The notes: a model not told the origin generated them from the letters alone. Positions 32,962 to 43,829 are shown, counted from the first letter of the stretch. The stretch: 64,000 nt of DNA from Albifimbria verrucaria (GCA_020081605.1 JAHREC010000049.1:3596001-3660000), one strand, 5' to 3'. Numbers and translations are program-made.

Positions 32962-33777
32962 ATGACGGAAACGAGAAAAGCGGCTCCGGCTACAACGCCG
33001 GAGATCGCAGGAGTCGCGATGCTTCCAAGCGTCGTGATGCCTCTGCTGCCAGCAGTGGAGGAAACAGCGGCTACCCCAAGGGATTCCAAATCGTCACAGA
33101 CGGGAACCCCTACAGGGCTCTAGCCGTGGTCGATCAGCATCGTCGACCCAGGACCTGGTGAACACGGTGAGAGAAATGGCCTCAGCGGCTAAGCCTGTTC
33201 CCGTTGCTCCTACTGGCAGAGCTCAAAATAATTTGGTAACGCACAGCGAACATCGCCACACTGTCAGCTTCACGGGTGATATTGTAACCGGGATGCAGGC
33301 CTTGATAGACTTACATTCCCAAAATCCTCGTGGCACGTTCCGTGGTGAAATCAGCGTGATAGATCCTGTGGGTTTTAACAATGCCAAGAAGTCTGGCAAG
33401 TTTACCGTTAGGCGGTCCATTGAGCAAGCTGGATCAAACATCATGCTCCCCCTCCCAAGCCTCACAATTCGGACTTGGTTAGCAGAGAAGTTGACGTCGA
33501 GGAGACGTTGACACCAGAGCAACAGGCAAAGAGGGACGCTGATAATGAGAAGGCACGGGCCCAGCTTCTTCAGCGTTTTTCGCGCTCGGCTCAGTATCGG
33601 TCTGCCAGCGCCTCTTCCAAGGCCACATCAAAGGAAGCTACCTCCACTGGGGAGTCCACTCCGGCCGAGGGCCAACGGACTACCCTGATGGCTCGGATGG
33701 CAGCGATGGATGAAGAGCTGGAGGCGCTCAGTGCACAGTTGGCTGCCCAAAAGGGCACCCCTACGGCACAGCCATAG
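32962..33777 (+). CDS. Unrecognised hydrophilic protein, several frame breaks
   Basis: It starts MTETRK. A Gly/Ser/Arg-rich part (SGSGYNAGDRRSRDASKRR, YPKGFQIVTDGNPYR) and then TQDLVNTVREMASAAKP follow. A probable globular part contains HTVSFTGDIVTGMQALIDL, RGTFRGEISVIDPVGF and KFTVRRSIEQAG. The C-terminal part (EETLTPEQQAKRDADNEKAR, LMARMAAMDEELEALSAQLA) is helical and likely coiled coil. One-base shifts near 32980, 33115 and 33475 are needed; composition supports each. About 270 residues, no known domain. Confidence 0.5.
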
Positions 33778-33831
33778 GTGTCGAGGGCGCCGACATTCTG
33801 CACTACTTGGCCATGTATGCGACTCTGTAAA

Positions 33832-34176
33832 TCACAGAAGTCGAGGCCTAGAGACTTTCTCGGGCGCTGGATTATCCAACCTAAGGTTGCGACAGTTTTG
33901 CCGCTGGCAGACTCCGACATGAGTAAGTGACTTCACCAAAACATCGCGACCAGTTTGCTGACACTTCATAGTATCACGGAGATGGTTTTCCAATAAACCA
34001 ACGGCAAGCTCCATCACGAGCCCTTTCCTCAACGAATCAACACACGGGTGGAACGCACTGGAAATCGCCGTATCAACATCTCGTCTGGTTGGTGGCAAAC
34101 GCGCTGTTGTCTTTGGATTTGGTAGAAATTGTGGATTCTGAAGTGGAATGGTTGTTGGGTTGGGTACAATGAACAT
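33832..34176 (-). CDS. Possible small gene, unrecognised
   Basis: 114 residues from ATG, beginning MFIVPNPTTIPLQNPQFLPN and containing RRDVDTAISSAFHPCVDSLR and GLVMELAVGLLENHLRD. The later part could be intronic. No relative recognised; it may be real or chance. Confidence 0.35.
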   Translation of the reverse strand: MFIVPNPTTIPLQNPQFLPNPKTTARLPPTRRDVDTAISSAFHPCVDSLRKGLVMELAVGLLENHLRDTMKCQQTGRDVLVKSLTHVGVCQRQNCRNLRLDNPAPEKVSRPRLL

Positions 34177-34755
34177 GGCTCTTGTTAGTGAAACGAAGTC
34201 GCGCTCTCACTTGACACACTCTCAATCGCGGCCTAAGCTGCTACATATCATCAAATGTAAAGTAATGATGTATTGCAGTGATTGAGCAGGTCTCCATGAA
34301 GCGCGCCTATCCAGCCAAACCAGCACTGCCTCATACGCCAACGTGATGCTGAACAAGGACATAGTCTTATTGGCCTTCCGTACGTACGCTGTAAACGTCA
34401 GGTACTCGTGTCATCAAAATCTCACAGCTATAGTGACCCCTATTTTCTTCATTGACAAGTAATGTAACATTTCTACCGGACGCTATGTGTGGCTCCATAC
34501 ACCCTCGACTGTATCAACGAAATTTGTTACACCCGGCAGACAAGAAACAGCTGGCCAGCAAGTAAAGGCAGTATTATGACGATGAATTAGCAAAGTCAGG
34601 TGATCTAGCACTGTCAAGATGAGTAATTCAAAACTAAGGGCCAAGTGAGGCTAGACACAGCACAACTCCTTCTTCAAACAACTCTACATTTGAAGTTTTC
34701 ATCATCACCACGAGCACTACCTACCAACACCAACACCACTACAACCACCACTACC
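34177..34755. promoter_or_regulatory. Promoter region of family member 3
   Basis: TCAGGTGA at 34596-34603 is 153 bp upstream and AGTGAGGCT at 34644-34652 is 104 bp upstream of the start at 34756, matching the other family promoters. The leader is rich in CACCA/CAACA, also shared. No gene is seen in the rest of the interval. Confidence 0.5.
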
Positions 34756-35284
34756 ATGACAACCATCGCAATGGCCCCCGGTGCTGATAGAAAGACTTGG
34801 AAGATGTGCCGTCCTGTGGGATGCAATGATGCATTCCATTTGCGCCCTGGCGAGCCTCATAGTGCAAGCCAGAGACGAACGTTTATGGTGGCATTTTTCG
34901 CCTGGCTTGAGCCACGCTGCGATTGTGCAACGTTCGATGAAATCAGGAACAAAGGTGCTGCATCAATTTGTCAGCGCTTCTATAATGAAGGCAAAAGTCT
35001 ATCTCAGGATCAGTTTGATGTTGAGATTGATCGCCTTACCTGGAAGGTTTTCTGTGAGTTTACAAACACCTATCCATACGCTAGAACTTTTACTAATTAT
35101 CTCTATAATAGTCAATGGCTTCACGAACGATCGGCTTGTGCCAGTGTGGCCTTGGGGAAGCTACTATCCCGAGGATGACATCAGCCTCGTCGGCGAGGCA
35201 AAGCAACTTGGGCAGTGGAAAGCCAACCATGAGGCAAAGCTAGAGGCTGAAAGACTTGCCAGTGACATTGTTAAATTCTGGTAG
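34756..35284 (+). CDS. PxWPW-family small protein, member 3 (intron class, intact)
   Basis: 156 residues. MTTIAMAPGADRKTWKMCRP (a second ATG at 34771 is equally possible), then SASQRRTFMVAFFAWLEPR, FDVEIDRLTWKVF and after the intron NGFTNDRLVPVWPWGSYYPE, DDISLVGEAKQLGQWKANH. The intron 35054-35111 (58 bp, GTGAGT...ATAG) is phase 1 after the conserved Phe codon. No frame breaks, so this and the member at 30990 are the best references for the family. Confidence 0.65.
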
Positions 35285-35623
35285 CCCAGGTTCTGCAGGT
35301 GACGGCTCGGCTTGTGGTGGAGCGGGTGGGAGGCGTCAGTGCCTCCATCCACGCATCGAATAGTTGTCATGTTCTAGACAAGCTTCCCGCACTAGTCACG
35401 GAGGAGGCCAGAGCCAGGAGCAGACAGTAAAACCTATCGAGAAGGACAGAGTAGGCAGCAGCGGTGGAATCAATGCTGGTTCTTGGATCGATGATGTGGT
35501 CAAGTTGTACTAGGTCAGCCAGTAGTTTCAATTAGTCTACCTATGAATAGCATCAATCCAGGTTGACGTAGTCAAGAACCGCGAGCCCATCCACATGCCG
35601 AACCTACTGACTGTGCACAGCTA
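35285..35623. other. Spacer between two family members
   Basis: No gene seen. It lies between convergent members 3 and 5. Confidence 0.5.
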
Positions 35624-36038
35624 CTAATTATTTAGAATGGCCTTAATCTTCTCAAGATCTTTCTTGAGCCAATCCTCCCGCATAATAGCCCAAACTCGGA
35701 ACGTAGACGATAGGCCCACGGCCTTGATATCTTTTCAGGCTTCGTGTCCCCCATGGCCATTCCGGGACAGTATCTGTGCGAAGCATTTTGATAAAGTACC
35801 TATCCCAAATGAGTCTGTCGACCCAAGTGGTTAGGTAGTCCTCCGTCGGAGGTATACCCGAATTCAAAATCAGCAAGCAGACCTCTTCTACGCATTCTCT
35901 CTTGATTGCTTGGAATTGTTCAGCGGTACAGTCAGAAGTCTTGGAAAAGTAGTCCTTCATCCAGGCTTGGCGATTCTCGGAAGAAGATGGATCTCCCAAC
36001 TCTCTGGAAGACTCTGGAAAATACTTCTTTTCGGACAT
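35624..36038 (-). CDS. PxWPW-family small protein, member 5 (intronless class)
   Basis: MSEKKYFPESSRELGDPSSS, then ENRQAWMKDYFSKTSDCTA, VEEVCLLILNSGIPPTEDYL, WVDRLIWDRYFIKMLR and VPEWPWG. Two one-base shifts just after (near 35740-35720) lead to KAVGLSSTFRVWAIMREDW and KKDLEKIKAILNN, which restores the family pattern. Convergent with member 3. I did not find the TCAGGTGA box upstream of it. Confidence 0.6.
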
Positions 36039-37076
36039 TTCTTCGTTGATAGTAGCTTGGTGTTGAATAGGGGTGTCAATGTGACTGTTTCTGGACCTGC
36101 GGCAGATGGCAAGATGATGATGGTGAAAGATGGAGTTGGAGAGCTCATAGATTTCGGCTTCTTTGCTTTTAAGTTGTCGATCTTGGCCCTGACTCCATAT
36201 ACTACTACTCAAGATCGAGGCTATGAATCACGAGTTCGCCTGGAATTATACCAACCTTGTTGCCCACTTGTGTCGACGGTCATTGATTCAAGTTCACAAG
36301 CTATTTGTTAATCACATTCGGGTATGGTACTCCTGGGACATGTCTTTGATCAGCGAAACAAATATTGTTCCCAGGAAAACATGGTGGACAGGCCTAAGAA
36401 AGGCAAGGGACACAAGGCGATCTGCGTCTGGGGCTGCCACCCAATGACTTGTGGCTTGGTAGGTGGAGTTTTCTCTGCTTCCGAACAGATTAACAATGGC
36501 TTTCAACTTGCGAGAGGAACTATTGGACGGGCTTGCATCACACCAAGTCCACGAAGGCAGATGGTGATGCTGTGTCGACTGGGTCGTAAGGAGTCGTATA
36601 CTGGCACATTGACCATTCTTATAAAAGGTGCCTGGACTTGGAGGACTAATAGGAAACAGGCCAGAGATTACCTATTCATATCAGTTCAGTAATTAATGAC
36701 GTTAAAACAGGAGGAGTGTACCTGATGTCATGGCCACCATGCAAAATAACCATGTGCGGCCACTCAGCTTTCTCTTGACATGCTGAAGGAAGGCGAATTA
36801 TTCATGACCTGGGAGACTTGCGCATCTGTTCTTACAAATTTGAAGTAAAATTTGGCATGGGTCTGCCTACCAGCTGCCCAAGTGATTGTTTGTTTTGGTG
36901 CCAGTGGTTACCAGCCTCCCTCCCAGGTCGCCATTTGACACGCTTTTTCCCCTGCTACATCCTCCTGGAAACAACACGATTGCATACCCAAACAGCCTCA
37001 AATCTACCTAACTCGCTCTAATCTGCCCAACTTGCTCCAACCATTCAGATCCTTTTCATTCTTCCATTTCCTAGCA
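36039..37076. other. Spacer, no clear gene
   Basis: Several open frames of about 100 codons exist (for example 36324-36692) but none has recognisable features. The last 200 bases are CT-rich and lead into the start at 37077. Confidence 0.4.
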
Positions 37077-38149
37077 ATGAATTCGAGCAATCCCAACCGT
37101 CGGAGGCGCCATCGACGTGGTAGTCGTCGTCGACAGATCAACGAACGTCGTGAGCGGCGGTCTCAGAGGCATTTTAGTCACCAAGGACGCCCCAATAGAT
37201 CACAGGCGCAGAATGTCGACTTACAGACAGGCCTGGTTAGAGACAGCGAAACCCCAACACTCGCCGACCTTCAACCTGCTGCTGCCAAACAGAGACGAGA
37301 CAACAGACCGGAGGATGCACACAAGCCCTTTCCATTCCATTTCGAATACAATAATCTTGACACTGCCCAGTACGTCGTCAAACGATTAAACAAGATTAAG
37401 GGTCAGAAAGCCTGGGTCCGCTGTGCAAATGGCTTCGATGAGGTCAAAGGTGGTCTTGAATCCAACATTCACGTACATACAATGGCTCCTCAGTCAGCGG
37501 CCTCGTATCTCGCCGGCGTCAAGATTTCGCATACTGTAACAACATTTGAACAATGGGAAGCTTACTCTGCTTCAGAACGTAAACGGGCCCATTCATACTT
37601 GGAGAGGTTCCGTATTGCCAACAAGATACCGGCGTACAACCCTCCGGAAACAGTCCCGTCCAAACTTTTGGGTAGCGACACATGCCCGGGTTGTAACAGA
37701 GCAGGACATGGCTTAAAGCAGTGCATTTGGCCAGGACGCTCTGGACTGATCGAGTGTTGCACTGTGTGCAATTCCAAAGACCACTTCATCGACGAATGTG
37801 GCATTTTCAACTCTTTCTCCGAAGCCGACAGATTTCACGCTCTGATCACAGAGCGGATTAATATGCCAGGTGTTCGGATGGCTACAACCACGTGGTGGGA
37901 GTATGCCTGGTCGTATGTCAAAGAATACGACATTCCGTTTTTAATATGCCGTGGACAATTTCCTTCACAAAACAGGTTGTGAAGACGCAATGCGACGTGT
38001 CTTCTGACGAAGGGCAAAGTCCATTCGCTCCAGCTATTGGAGAGTACTCGGCGTATCTGGACAAGGGCATCGTAATGAAGGAGTTCTTGCCGCAAGATCC
38101 AAATATTGTCAGTCCCCGGCAATTTGCCCATTTCCTGCAACTTGAGTAG
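37077..38149 (+). CDS. Arginine-rich protein with two CCHC zinc knuckles
   Basis: About 357 residues. The N-terminus is very basic (NRRRRHRRGSRRR and more to residue 45). A middle domain contains FEYNNLDTAQYVVKRLNKI and SYLAGVKISHTVTTFEQWEA. Two perfect Cx2Cx4Hx4C knuckles follow: CPGCNRAGHGLKQC and CTVCNSKDHFIDEC. The C-terminal part includes TWWEYAWSYVKEYDIPF and, after a one-base shift in the TTTTT run near 37943, MPWTISFTKQVVKTQCD to QFAHFLQLE. Zinc knuckles bind single-stranded nucleic acid; an RNA-binding or Gag-like origin is possible, but no protease or polymerase lies nearby. A decayed copy lies at 26937-27162. Confidence 0.65.
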
Positions 38150-38558
38150 TTGCTTGGGTTCTCAAAGAAGAGAACAAAGTTTGTAGATACCTAGTAATAG
38201 CTCAATTCACAATAATTCGATGCCGATTAAATGCTCGAAATGGTCCTTTAGTAGACACGTGCTTCAACGAATGAATTTCGTGCGCTGGGTGGACGTCGAC
38301 GGAATGCCCATGCTGCACCAGCATAGAGTCAATGGTCATTACTACTGATCCTACCAGGACGAGACGTATACGACCTTGCCAGCTGTTATTGACTGGAACT
38401 CACCTGCAATTCAGCCCTTAGTGAACACTTGCCAGAAATTTGATTAGGCGTACTCTACAGGTGATTTCTGCCAGCTGTTTGTCCCCAATTCATCCTTCTC
38501 CCTCTAACAAACCCACAAATTAGACCGACAAATAAACAACGACTCGTTATCTTACACC
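38150..38558. other. Spacer
   Basis: No gene seen. CAGGTGA at 38458-38464, a 7-of-8 match to the island box, lies 95 bp before the next start. Confidence 0.4.
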
Positions 38559-38929
38559 ATGTCGAACGTTCTAAACAAACCCATAACAAATGAAAACGAG
38601 CTCGTACGGGCATTCCAGTATGAGCAAGCGACCACTGGTGTTGCAGAGGTCCTGATATCGGTGGAGGTGAAGGCGATCGGGGTGACCCTGGTCCTGTCAA
38701 AGAGAGGATAATTTTCTTCACCAAAACTTCCCGCGAGGATTGTGTCCGGCAATTTTACCGCCTGGTCTGGGATTCTTGGTGGATCGTGGACGTCACGACA
38801 AATCAGGATTGGGATCCAAAGCAAGCAGCCATTGATTTGCGTGCTGAGCGCCGATCCCTTGGGCTCCCTGGCGGCGAGCTCCTTTATGGAACCGTGATAT
38901 CGGATCCTTTGGGAGAGGGACAGGCATAG
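38559..38929 (+). CDS. Unrecognised ~123-residue protein
   Basis: MSNVLNKPITNENELVRAFQ, EQATTGVAEVLISV, then after a one-base shift near 38665 GEGDRGDPGPVKERIIFFTK, DCVRQFYRLVWDSWWIVDVT, DWDPKQAAIDLRAERRSL and YGTVISDPLGEGQA. The aromatic VWDSWWIVDV core and the smooth composition over the shift favour a real gene. Family unknown. Confidence 0.5.
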
Positions 38930-39889
38930 CCAGCTATTGTCGATTGTAAGCCACAGTTGGTCCGCAAAATGACTGGATGCTAACTATGACAGCAGCAGGA
39001 ATGGTAGACGTTGTTCTTTTTTCTTTTCTTTTTGTTCGAAATGAGCCGGAGGAGGGATGGAATGGTTTTATAATCGGTGGTCGACACTGCATTCTGGTAT
39101 CAATTATTAGGGTGGACAACAATGAGTCAGTCTTGTGACCGCGGTGGCGCCGTAGCAATGATTAATGGAAGGATTCCGTGCTCTGCTTTACCATTCGTCA
39201 GTTGCAGTACAGTAACACAAAGTGATATACAGTAGTACAGTATCTCTCAGGGCGAAACAAACATGACCTGGCATCCAACGCGAGGTTCAGCACGAGGCTG
39301 AAGCTGCAGGTGCCGCGGCCAGCATGAGATCGGTTCATACGAGGCATTGACCAGATCAAGGGCCTTACATCTACCTCCTCCAACGCTGTTATTGAACTCT
39401 GAGGGACATTAAAGCAAGTGAGCCAACAGCTTGACGTTTGGTCGGGAACCCAGCCGAGAGCAATCAGTACTGTATAAAGCTTTGGCCGCGCCAACGAGTC
39501 TACATCCGCCTTAGTTAGGTAGCACGGGGATTCACCCGGTTTCCAGCATTCGCTTACGCCCCTTGTTTTCCGTTTGGCGGGGCAGGTAGGACCGTAACTG
39601 CACCGAAGCGGTTTGATCAGGAGTCGGAATGAGCAAGGAAAGTGGTGTACAAGTTGTTTGTTTGTCTGGTGGCTTTCATGATGTCAGTTGTCGTTGATTG
39701 ATCACGTGTAGCCGTGGCGGTGTGGAGGATGGCAAGTCTTGTCACACAAGGGACTTTGCCAGCTATTTGCTCTTTGAAGAGTAACTAGCTGCACATTCAC
39801 GCATTCCCTCTCGCTATCATCAACGCCGACAAGCACCGCGAGTACACCCAGTTTTCCCAGCCCTCCTCCTCATTATCCTCGTTCTCGAA
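38930..39889. other. Gene-poor spacer
   Basis: About 960 bp. Open frames here lack an ATG start or coding character. Nothing supportable seen. Confidence 0.45.
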
Positions 39890-40239
39890 ATGAATCCGCC
39901 TGACGATTTCTCTACAACCCTCGCCTTTAACGGCCCAGCCAGCACGATTGTGGCTGCTGCTCGAAAGCTGCTGGGCGGCCTTTTCAAAGAAGGAATCTGA
40001 TCAGGGACGCACAAAGCCTGGTAGTTGTCTTTGGTAAGTGGTGTATTCTGGGACTTTGACACCTTCACTAACCCTATGATGATTTCATTCAAAGCAGGCT
40101 CTTTTATCACCATTCGAATGTGGGCTGCCTACGCCGACACGAGTTCCATCCACATCAAACCGACACACGGGCACGAAACCTCCAGATATGTTACATCGCA
40201 AAGGATTCCTCTTATCGGCCGGTTCTCATGAGTACCTAA
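39890..40239 (+). CDS. Possible small two-exon gene
   Basis: MNPPDDFSTTLAFNGPASTI and VAAARKLLGGLFKE, then (with a one-base shift) RTKPGSCLW, a GTAAGT...GCAG intron near 40034-40097, and a second exon that could end in either of two frames. The intron signals are good but the protein is not recognised. Confidence 0.35.
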
Positions 40240-40942
40240 TCCCCAACCCCACGAGTTCACGCAAGCTAGTCTCGGACTCCGGGTGTTCGTTCGTTTGAGT
40301 ATTGGAGCCTCTGAGCGGTAGCCAGTCCATAGTGTTGTTGGGACGAAGGGTCGTTTTGGCTTTGTGCTTTTCTTTCTTTTATCGAGTCTGGGTATTCGAG
40401 GATTGGCAAACAACGGGTCCGGGGTTGAATTGGAGCTACTGTTAAATATCTGAGTCGTGCGTTAATGTGATACCTGCCATTTCTGTGGTATTCATGAGTG
40501 GGTTCTCCAATGCGACTCTTTGCTGTTGATCAACCCACCTTTCCTCCGGCCATCTTCGGAGCAAAGCTCTTGATTGAAAAGGTTTACCATAATGCCACCA
40601 TAACATTGTTTGGTATGAAAAATATGGTATTTCCATCGGCTTTAGAACCACACCTGGCCCAGAAACAACTCACGGGCACAACTCGGCTAGCCAAGAATCC
40701 AAAAGAAGGCCCGTTAGACATATCATTCTTTGCTATCCACTTTATCGTGGGGAAGACTTGGCTGATTACTCTAATATCAACCAGATGCACCTTTCATACT
40801 TACAGAAAATTACACGGAATTTATTAAAAATAAATCAGAAGGATATTAGAAGGTGATTAGAATTTGATGAGAATTAAATTCGTATATTTAACTGATAAAT
40901 TACGGTTATTTTCCTAAGATACTTGTACACCGTGTCCAACAC
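40240..40942. other. Spacer with decayed AT-rich DNA
   Basis: No supportable gene. 40810-40920 is AT-rich with short repeated GATTAGAA-like words, perhaps old repeat remains. Confidence 0.4.
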
Positions 40943-41027
40943 TTTGCCTTTGGCATACCATAAAGCTCACCCGGCTTTCCGCTTTGCTTACCGCTACGGG
41001 AAGAGCTCACGTTCCCGTAATGGCTAG
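40943..41027 (+). repeat. Helitron-like 3' end repeat, copy 2 (short)
   Basis: It matches 44986-45070 from TTGCCTTTGGCATACCATA through the TACGGGAA/TTCCCGTA hairpin to ATGGCTAG|T. Hairpin, four spacer bases and CTAG before T resemble a Helitron 3' terminus. The CTAG also supplies the stop of the minus-strand gene beginning at 42464. Confidence 0.55.
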
Positions 41028-42464
41028 TTATTTGTGTATGCAAATATAACTGTGCTTGGTGCACATTGCCGTACAATTTCTACGCGGCTTGGCGTTGGAG
41101 GCGCACTGAAGCCGATGTGCGATCTCGGCCAGTGTATGACGCGTCTGCTTCGTGGCAGGGGCCTCCATATGGCTTGCGACTTTATGTCCCTGCAGTTAAG
41201 AGGCTGGGTCGGCATTTGGAGCTTTATGTACTCAATATCTTCGCTACCGCCAGGTGTCCAGACTCCAGGCGTGCCTGCAGGGCTACCACCCAACTCAGCC
41301 TGGAGAGAGGTAGAGGGCAGGGGCTGACTTTCTTCTTCGTCTTCTTCTTCTTCTTCTTCGTCGTCGTCGTCGTCGTCGTCTTCGTCGTCTTCTTCCAATT
41401 CAATTGCTTCCGGTAAAGGGTCTGGATTTAGCTCTGTTCCCTCATAGGGGCCCTTTCCGAAGACATCTGATGCAAGCCCCGCAACTCACGGAGCCAAGAG
41501 TTGACATGAGCGACCTTTATTTGCTTGCTCGCGGGAAACTCGGTTCCTGGCCTCGCCTCGATATATTCTTTATATCTAGTCGCAGTGAGAGGGTAACTCA
41601 GGTGACCGGTAATGCTAGGAAAGGTGTCCAAGGCCTCCGTGACGACTTCCAAATCGCCGACATGAACCAGTATTTTGTCGCTATTCTCATGTTTCCGTCC
41701 CGGGGTATGATGAATCAGGAGTCCTAGATGGTACAACACATCGGAATAGACCGACGTCGGATTTCCCAATTCCTTTTCACGGTTTCTGAGCCTGACATGC
41801 AGAGTGTGAATGTCATCGCCCCAGCCATCAGTAGCGGTCAGCATCTGGAGGTCCCACAGCACAGGGCATCCAGGAAGCGGCAGTTCGCGCAGTGCGTGGC
41901 GGTAGTCTGTACGATAGACGGCCGCGAATCTGATGAAGAACGTCAGCATGGCCGGAGGCTTTCCCCAGAAGGGATGAGGGAGAAGCATGGTCAGTCTAGC
42001 ACAGAACGCCTGAGACCAGAGAGCAGCGTCCCCAGTTTCCGAAGCATTTGCGGGGGTATAGTACATGCTGTACTGAGGGCTGATAATGGCCAGAGGGGAA
42101 CATTTGTAGAGGTGCACAGAGACCTTCCACAAACCAAGCAGGGTTGGGTCAGGGTTATCCAACTTGTTGAAAGCTGCTCTTCTGGACCATCCTTCCATTG
42201 GTCTTGGGCAGCCTGGGGCAGAGACTTGACGTCAATCGTCTCCATGAAGACGAGCATGTCACTGGCCTGGACCGACTTCGCTGCCAGGGATTGGCAAGCC
42301 TTTATTATCTCTTCCTCCCTGACTTGGTTGGTCGCTGGACTCTGTGCGAGCTGCTCCTTGCCTTTATGGGCGCGTTTGCGTGGCGGTTCGACTGGGGGTG
42401 ATTGCCGAGCGTTTCTGCGGGAGCGGGGAGCGGTTCCGTCAGAGTAACCATCACTGTCAGCCAT
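41024..42464 (-). CDS. Unrecognised ~480-residue protein with acidic tract
   Basis: MADSDGYSDGTAPRSRRNAR starts a basic, nuclear-signal-like N-terminus (PPRKRAHKGKE). VREEEIIKACQSLAAKSVQA and MLVFMETIDVKSLPQAAQDQ follow; after a shift near 42185 a folded part reads FNKLDNPDPTLLGLWKVSVH, YYTPANASETGDAALWSQAF, LRNREKELGNPTSVYSDVLY and VEALDTFPSITGHLSYPL-like sequence. After another shift near 41420 comes an Asp/Glu run of about 25 residues coded by GAC/GAA triplet repeats, then a Pro/Ser-rich tail. The last ~25 residues overlap the repeat at 40943-41027, so the real C-terminus may have been replaced by the insertion. No domain recognised. It is divergent from member 2 of the PxWPW family. Confidence 0.55.
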
Positions 42465-42718
42465 GCTGTAGTCGAGATGGTAGTGTTGTGTAGACAGGTT
42501 GGTTGTGGTGAAGATCTGGATTCAAAGTGTTTGAGTAGCATGAAGGTGTGATTTGGAAAAGTAATGGTTGGGCCTGATGCAATTCTCAGCAAGTATGGTT
42601 GTACACAATTCGGCCAGCTGCCAGTAGTAGAATGCCAGATGGTAGGTAGATACGAACAGCTGCTACGCACCACAAAACGATAGCTTGACCAATTTCTGAG
42701 GCAAAGATGAGGTGACAG

Positions 42719-42776
42719 TCAGGTCACCTGACATGACATTTTGACAAGGAGTGAGAATAGAGGCCTTGGTGAAGCT
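42719..42776. promoter_or_regulatory. TCAGGTCACCTGA palindrome in a divergent promoter
   Basis: The 13-bp near-palindrome at 42719-42731 lies 142 bp before the start at 42873 and 255 bp before the minus-strand start at 42464. GGTGAAGCT at 42768-42776 is the second shared element. Confidence 0.5.
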
Positions 42777-42872
42777 CATCATAACATCACGTCTTCATAC
42801 ATTTTCTCATGCACCAAGATCACCACCACCATCACCATCACCTCCAACATCAACACCAACACCACCATCAAC

Positions 42873-43450
42873 ATGTCTGCTCCAGAAACTACAAAGGACT
42901 GGAAGCTCTTCCGTCGTGCGGGATACGACGAGGCATTCCCCGGCAGCCTGGCGCCGCGCACAGCCAGAGCCAGAGACAAGCTTTTATGGCCGAGTTTTTC
43001 TCATGGCTCAAGCCGAACTATAACGAGGTAGCCTTCAACAAATTAGAAGAGGATGCATTTCAAGCATCCTGTTATCTTTGTATAAAGCCAAAACGCCTCC
43101 TACGCGCGACCAGCTTGAATTCCGGATCGATGAGTTAATGTGGGCTCACTTCTGTAAGTTGATACATCGACACCCAATAAATTTCAGCTAATAACTTGAT
43201 TTTACTCTGTAGTCACAAGCGAGTTCCCTATGTCCCCCTACCAATCTGGCCATGGTCTTCATACATGGTGGTTGAAGATCCAAAACGGTTGAGGATGGCC
43301 AAGGAGTTCGAGGATTGGGTAAAGGGATACAAGTCAAAGAGCCAAGCAGAGAAGCTTGCCATTGGAAGGGCCAGCTTTCAGTGGACGTCTCTTCGCGAGC
43401 CACTGTACCTGGTCACCAGAAGCTCGATAACTTGGCGTGAGTCATGGTAG
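42873..43450 (+). CDS. PxWPW-family small protein, member 2 (intron class)
   Basis: MSAPETTKDWKLFRRAGYDE, then (after a one-base shift near 42955) SQSQRQAFMAEFFSWLKPN, FRIDELMWAHF, the phase-1 intron 43154-43212 (GTAAGT, GCTAAT branch, TAG), TSEFPM and, after a lost C in a CCCCC run near 43233, PLPIWPWSSYMVVEDPKRL and FEDWVKGYKSKSQAEKLAI. Closest to member 1 in protein and promoter sequence. The C-terminus beyond GRASFQW is longer than in other members and may be wrong. Confidence 0.6.
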
Positions 43451-43829
43451 CCTGTAGAAGTATACACTTGTCGACGCATTACATCTCTCCAACCGCTTTC
43501 ATTCATGTGACTTTGTTCCAGACTCACTATAAAGTCAACGTCCACGTTGCACAGTAAAACTTTGATCATCGCCTGTTTGGAGTGGTTGCTTGGGGTGGCT
43601 GTGTGCGTGGCCTGGCAATTGGAGCTGACTGAGTTTGCATTCATTCGAAATTCAATGTGAGCTTAAAAATAGATCAGCGGCTGCACGAAACCGAGTGCTC
43701 GTACAACCAACACGTTACGATTCGCACGACCACTGACACATCACAATTCCGCTCAGTCATTTTCGCGACTCTGCGTCCGACAACTCGTTGCAAACCCACC
43801 GTCTTGAGAGGTCCCATCACTGTAAAACC
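43451..43829. other. Spacer
   Basis: Promoter interval of the next gene; no gene seen. Confidence 0.4.

Noticed and set aside
36324..36692. 122-codon plus-strand frame
   Set aside because: No coding character, no promoter box, no relative; left as spacer.
39198..39494. 98-codon minus-strand frame
   Set aside because: It begins with TTG, not ATG, and has no recognisable content.
40498..40827. 110-codon frame considered as a transposase remnant
   Set aside because: Starts with GTG, no DDE or HTH motif visible on either strand.
41066..41416. Plus-strand frame ending in poly-Phe/Val
   Set aside because: It is the antisense of the Asp/Glu tract in the minus-strand gene.
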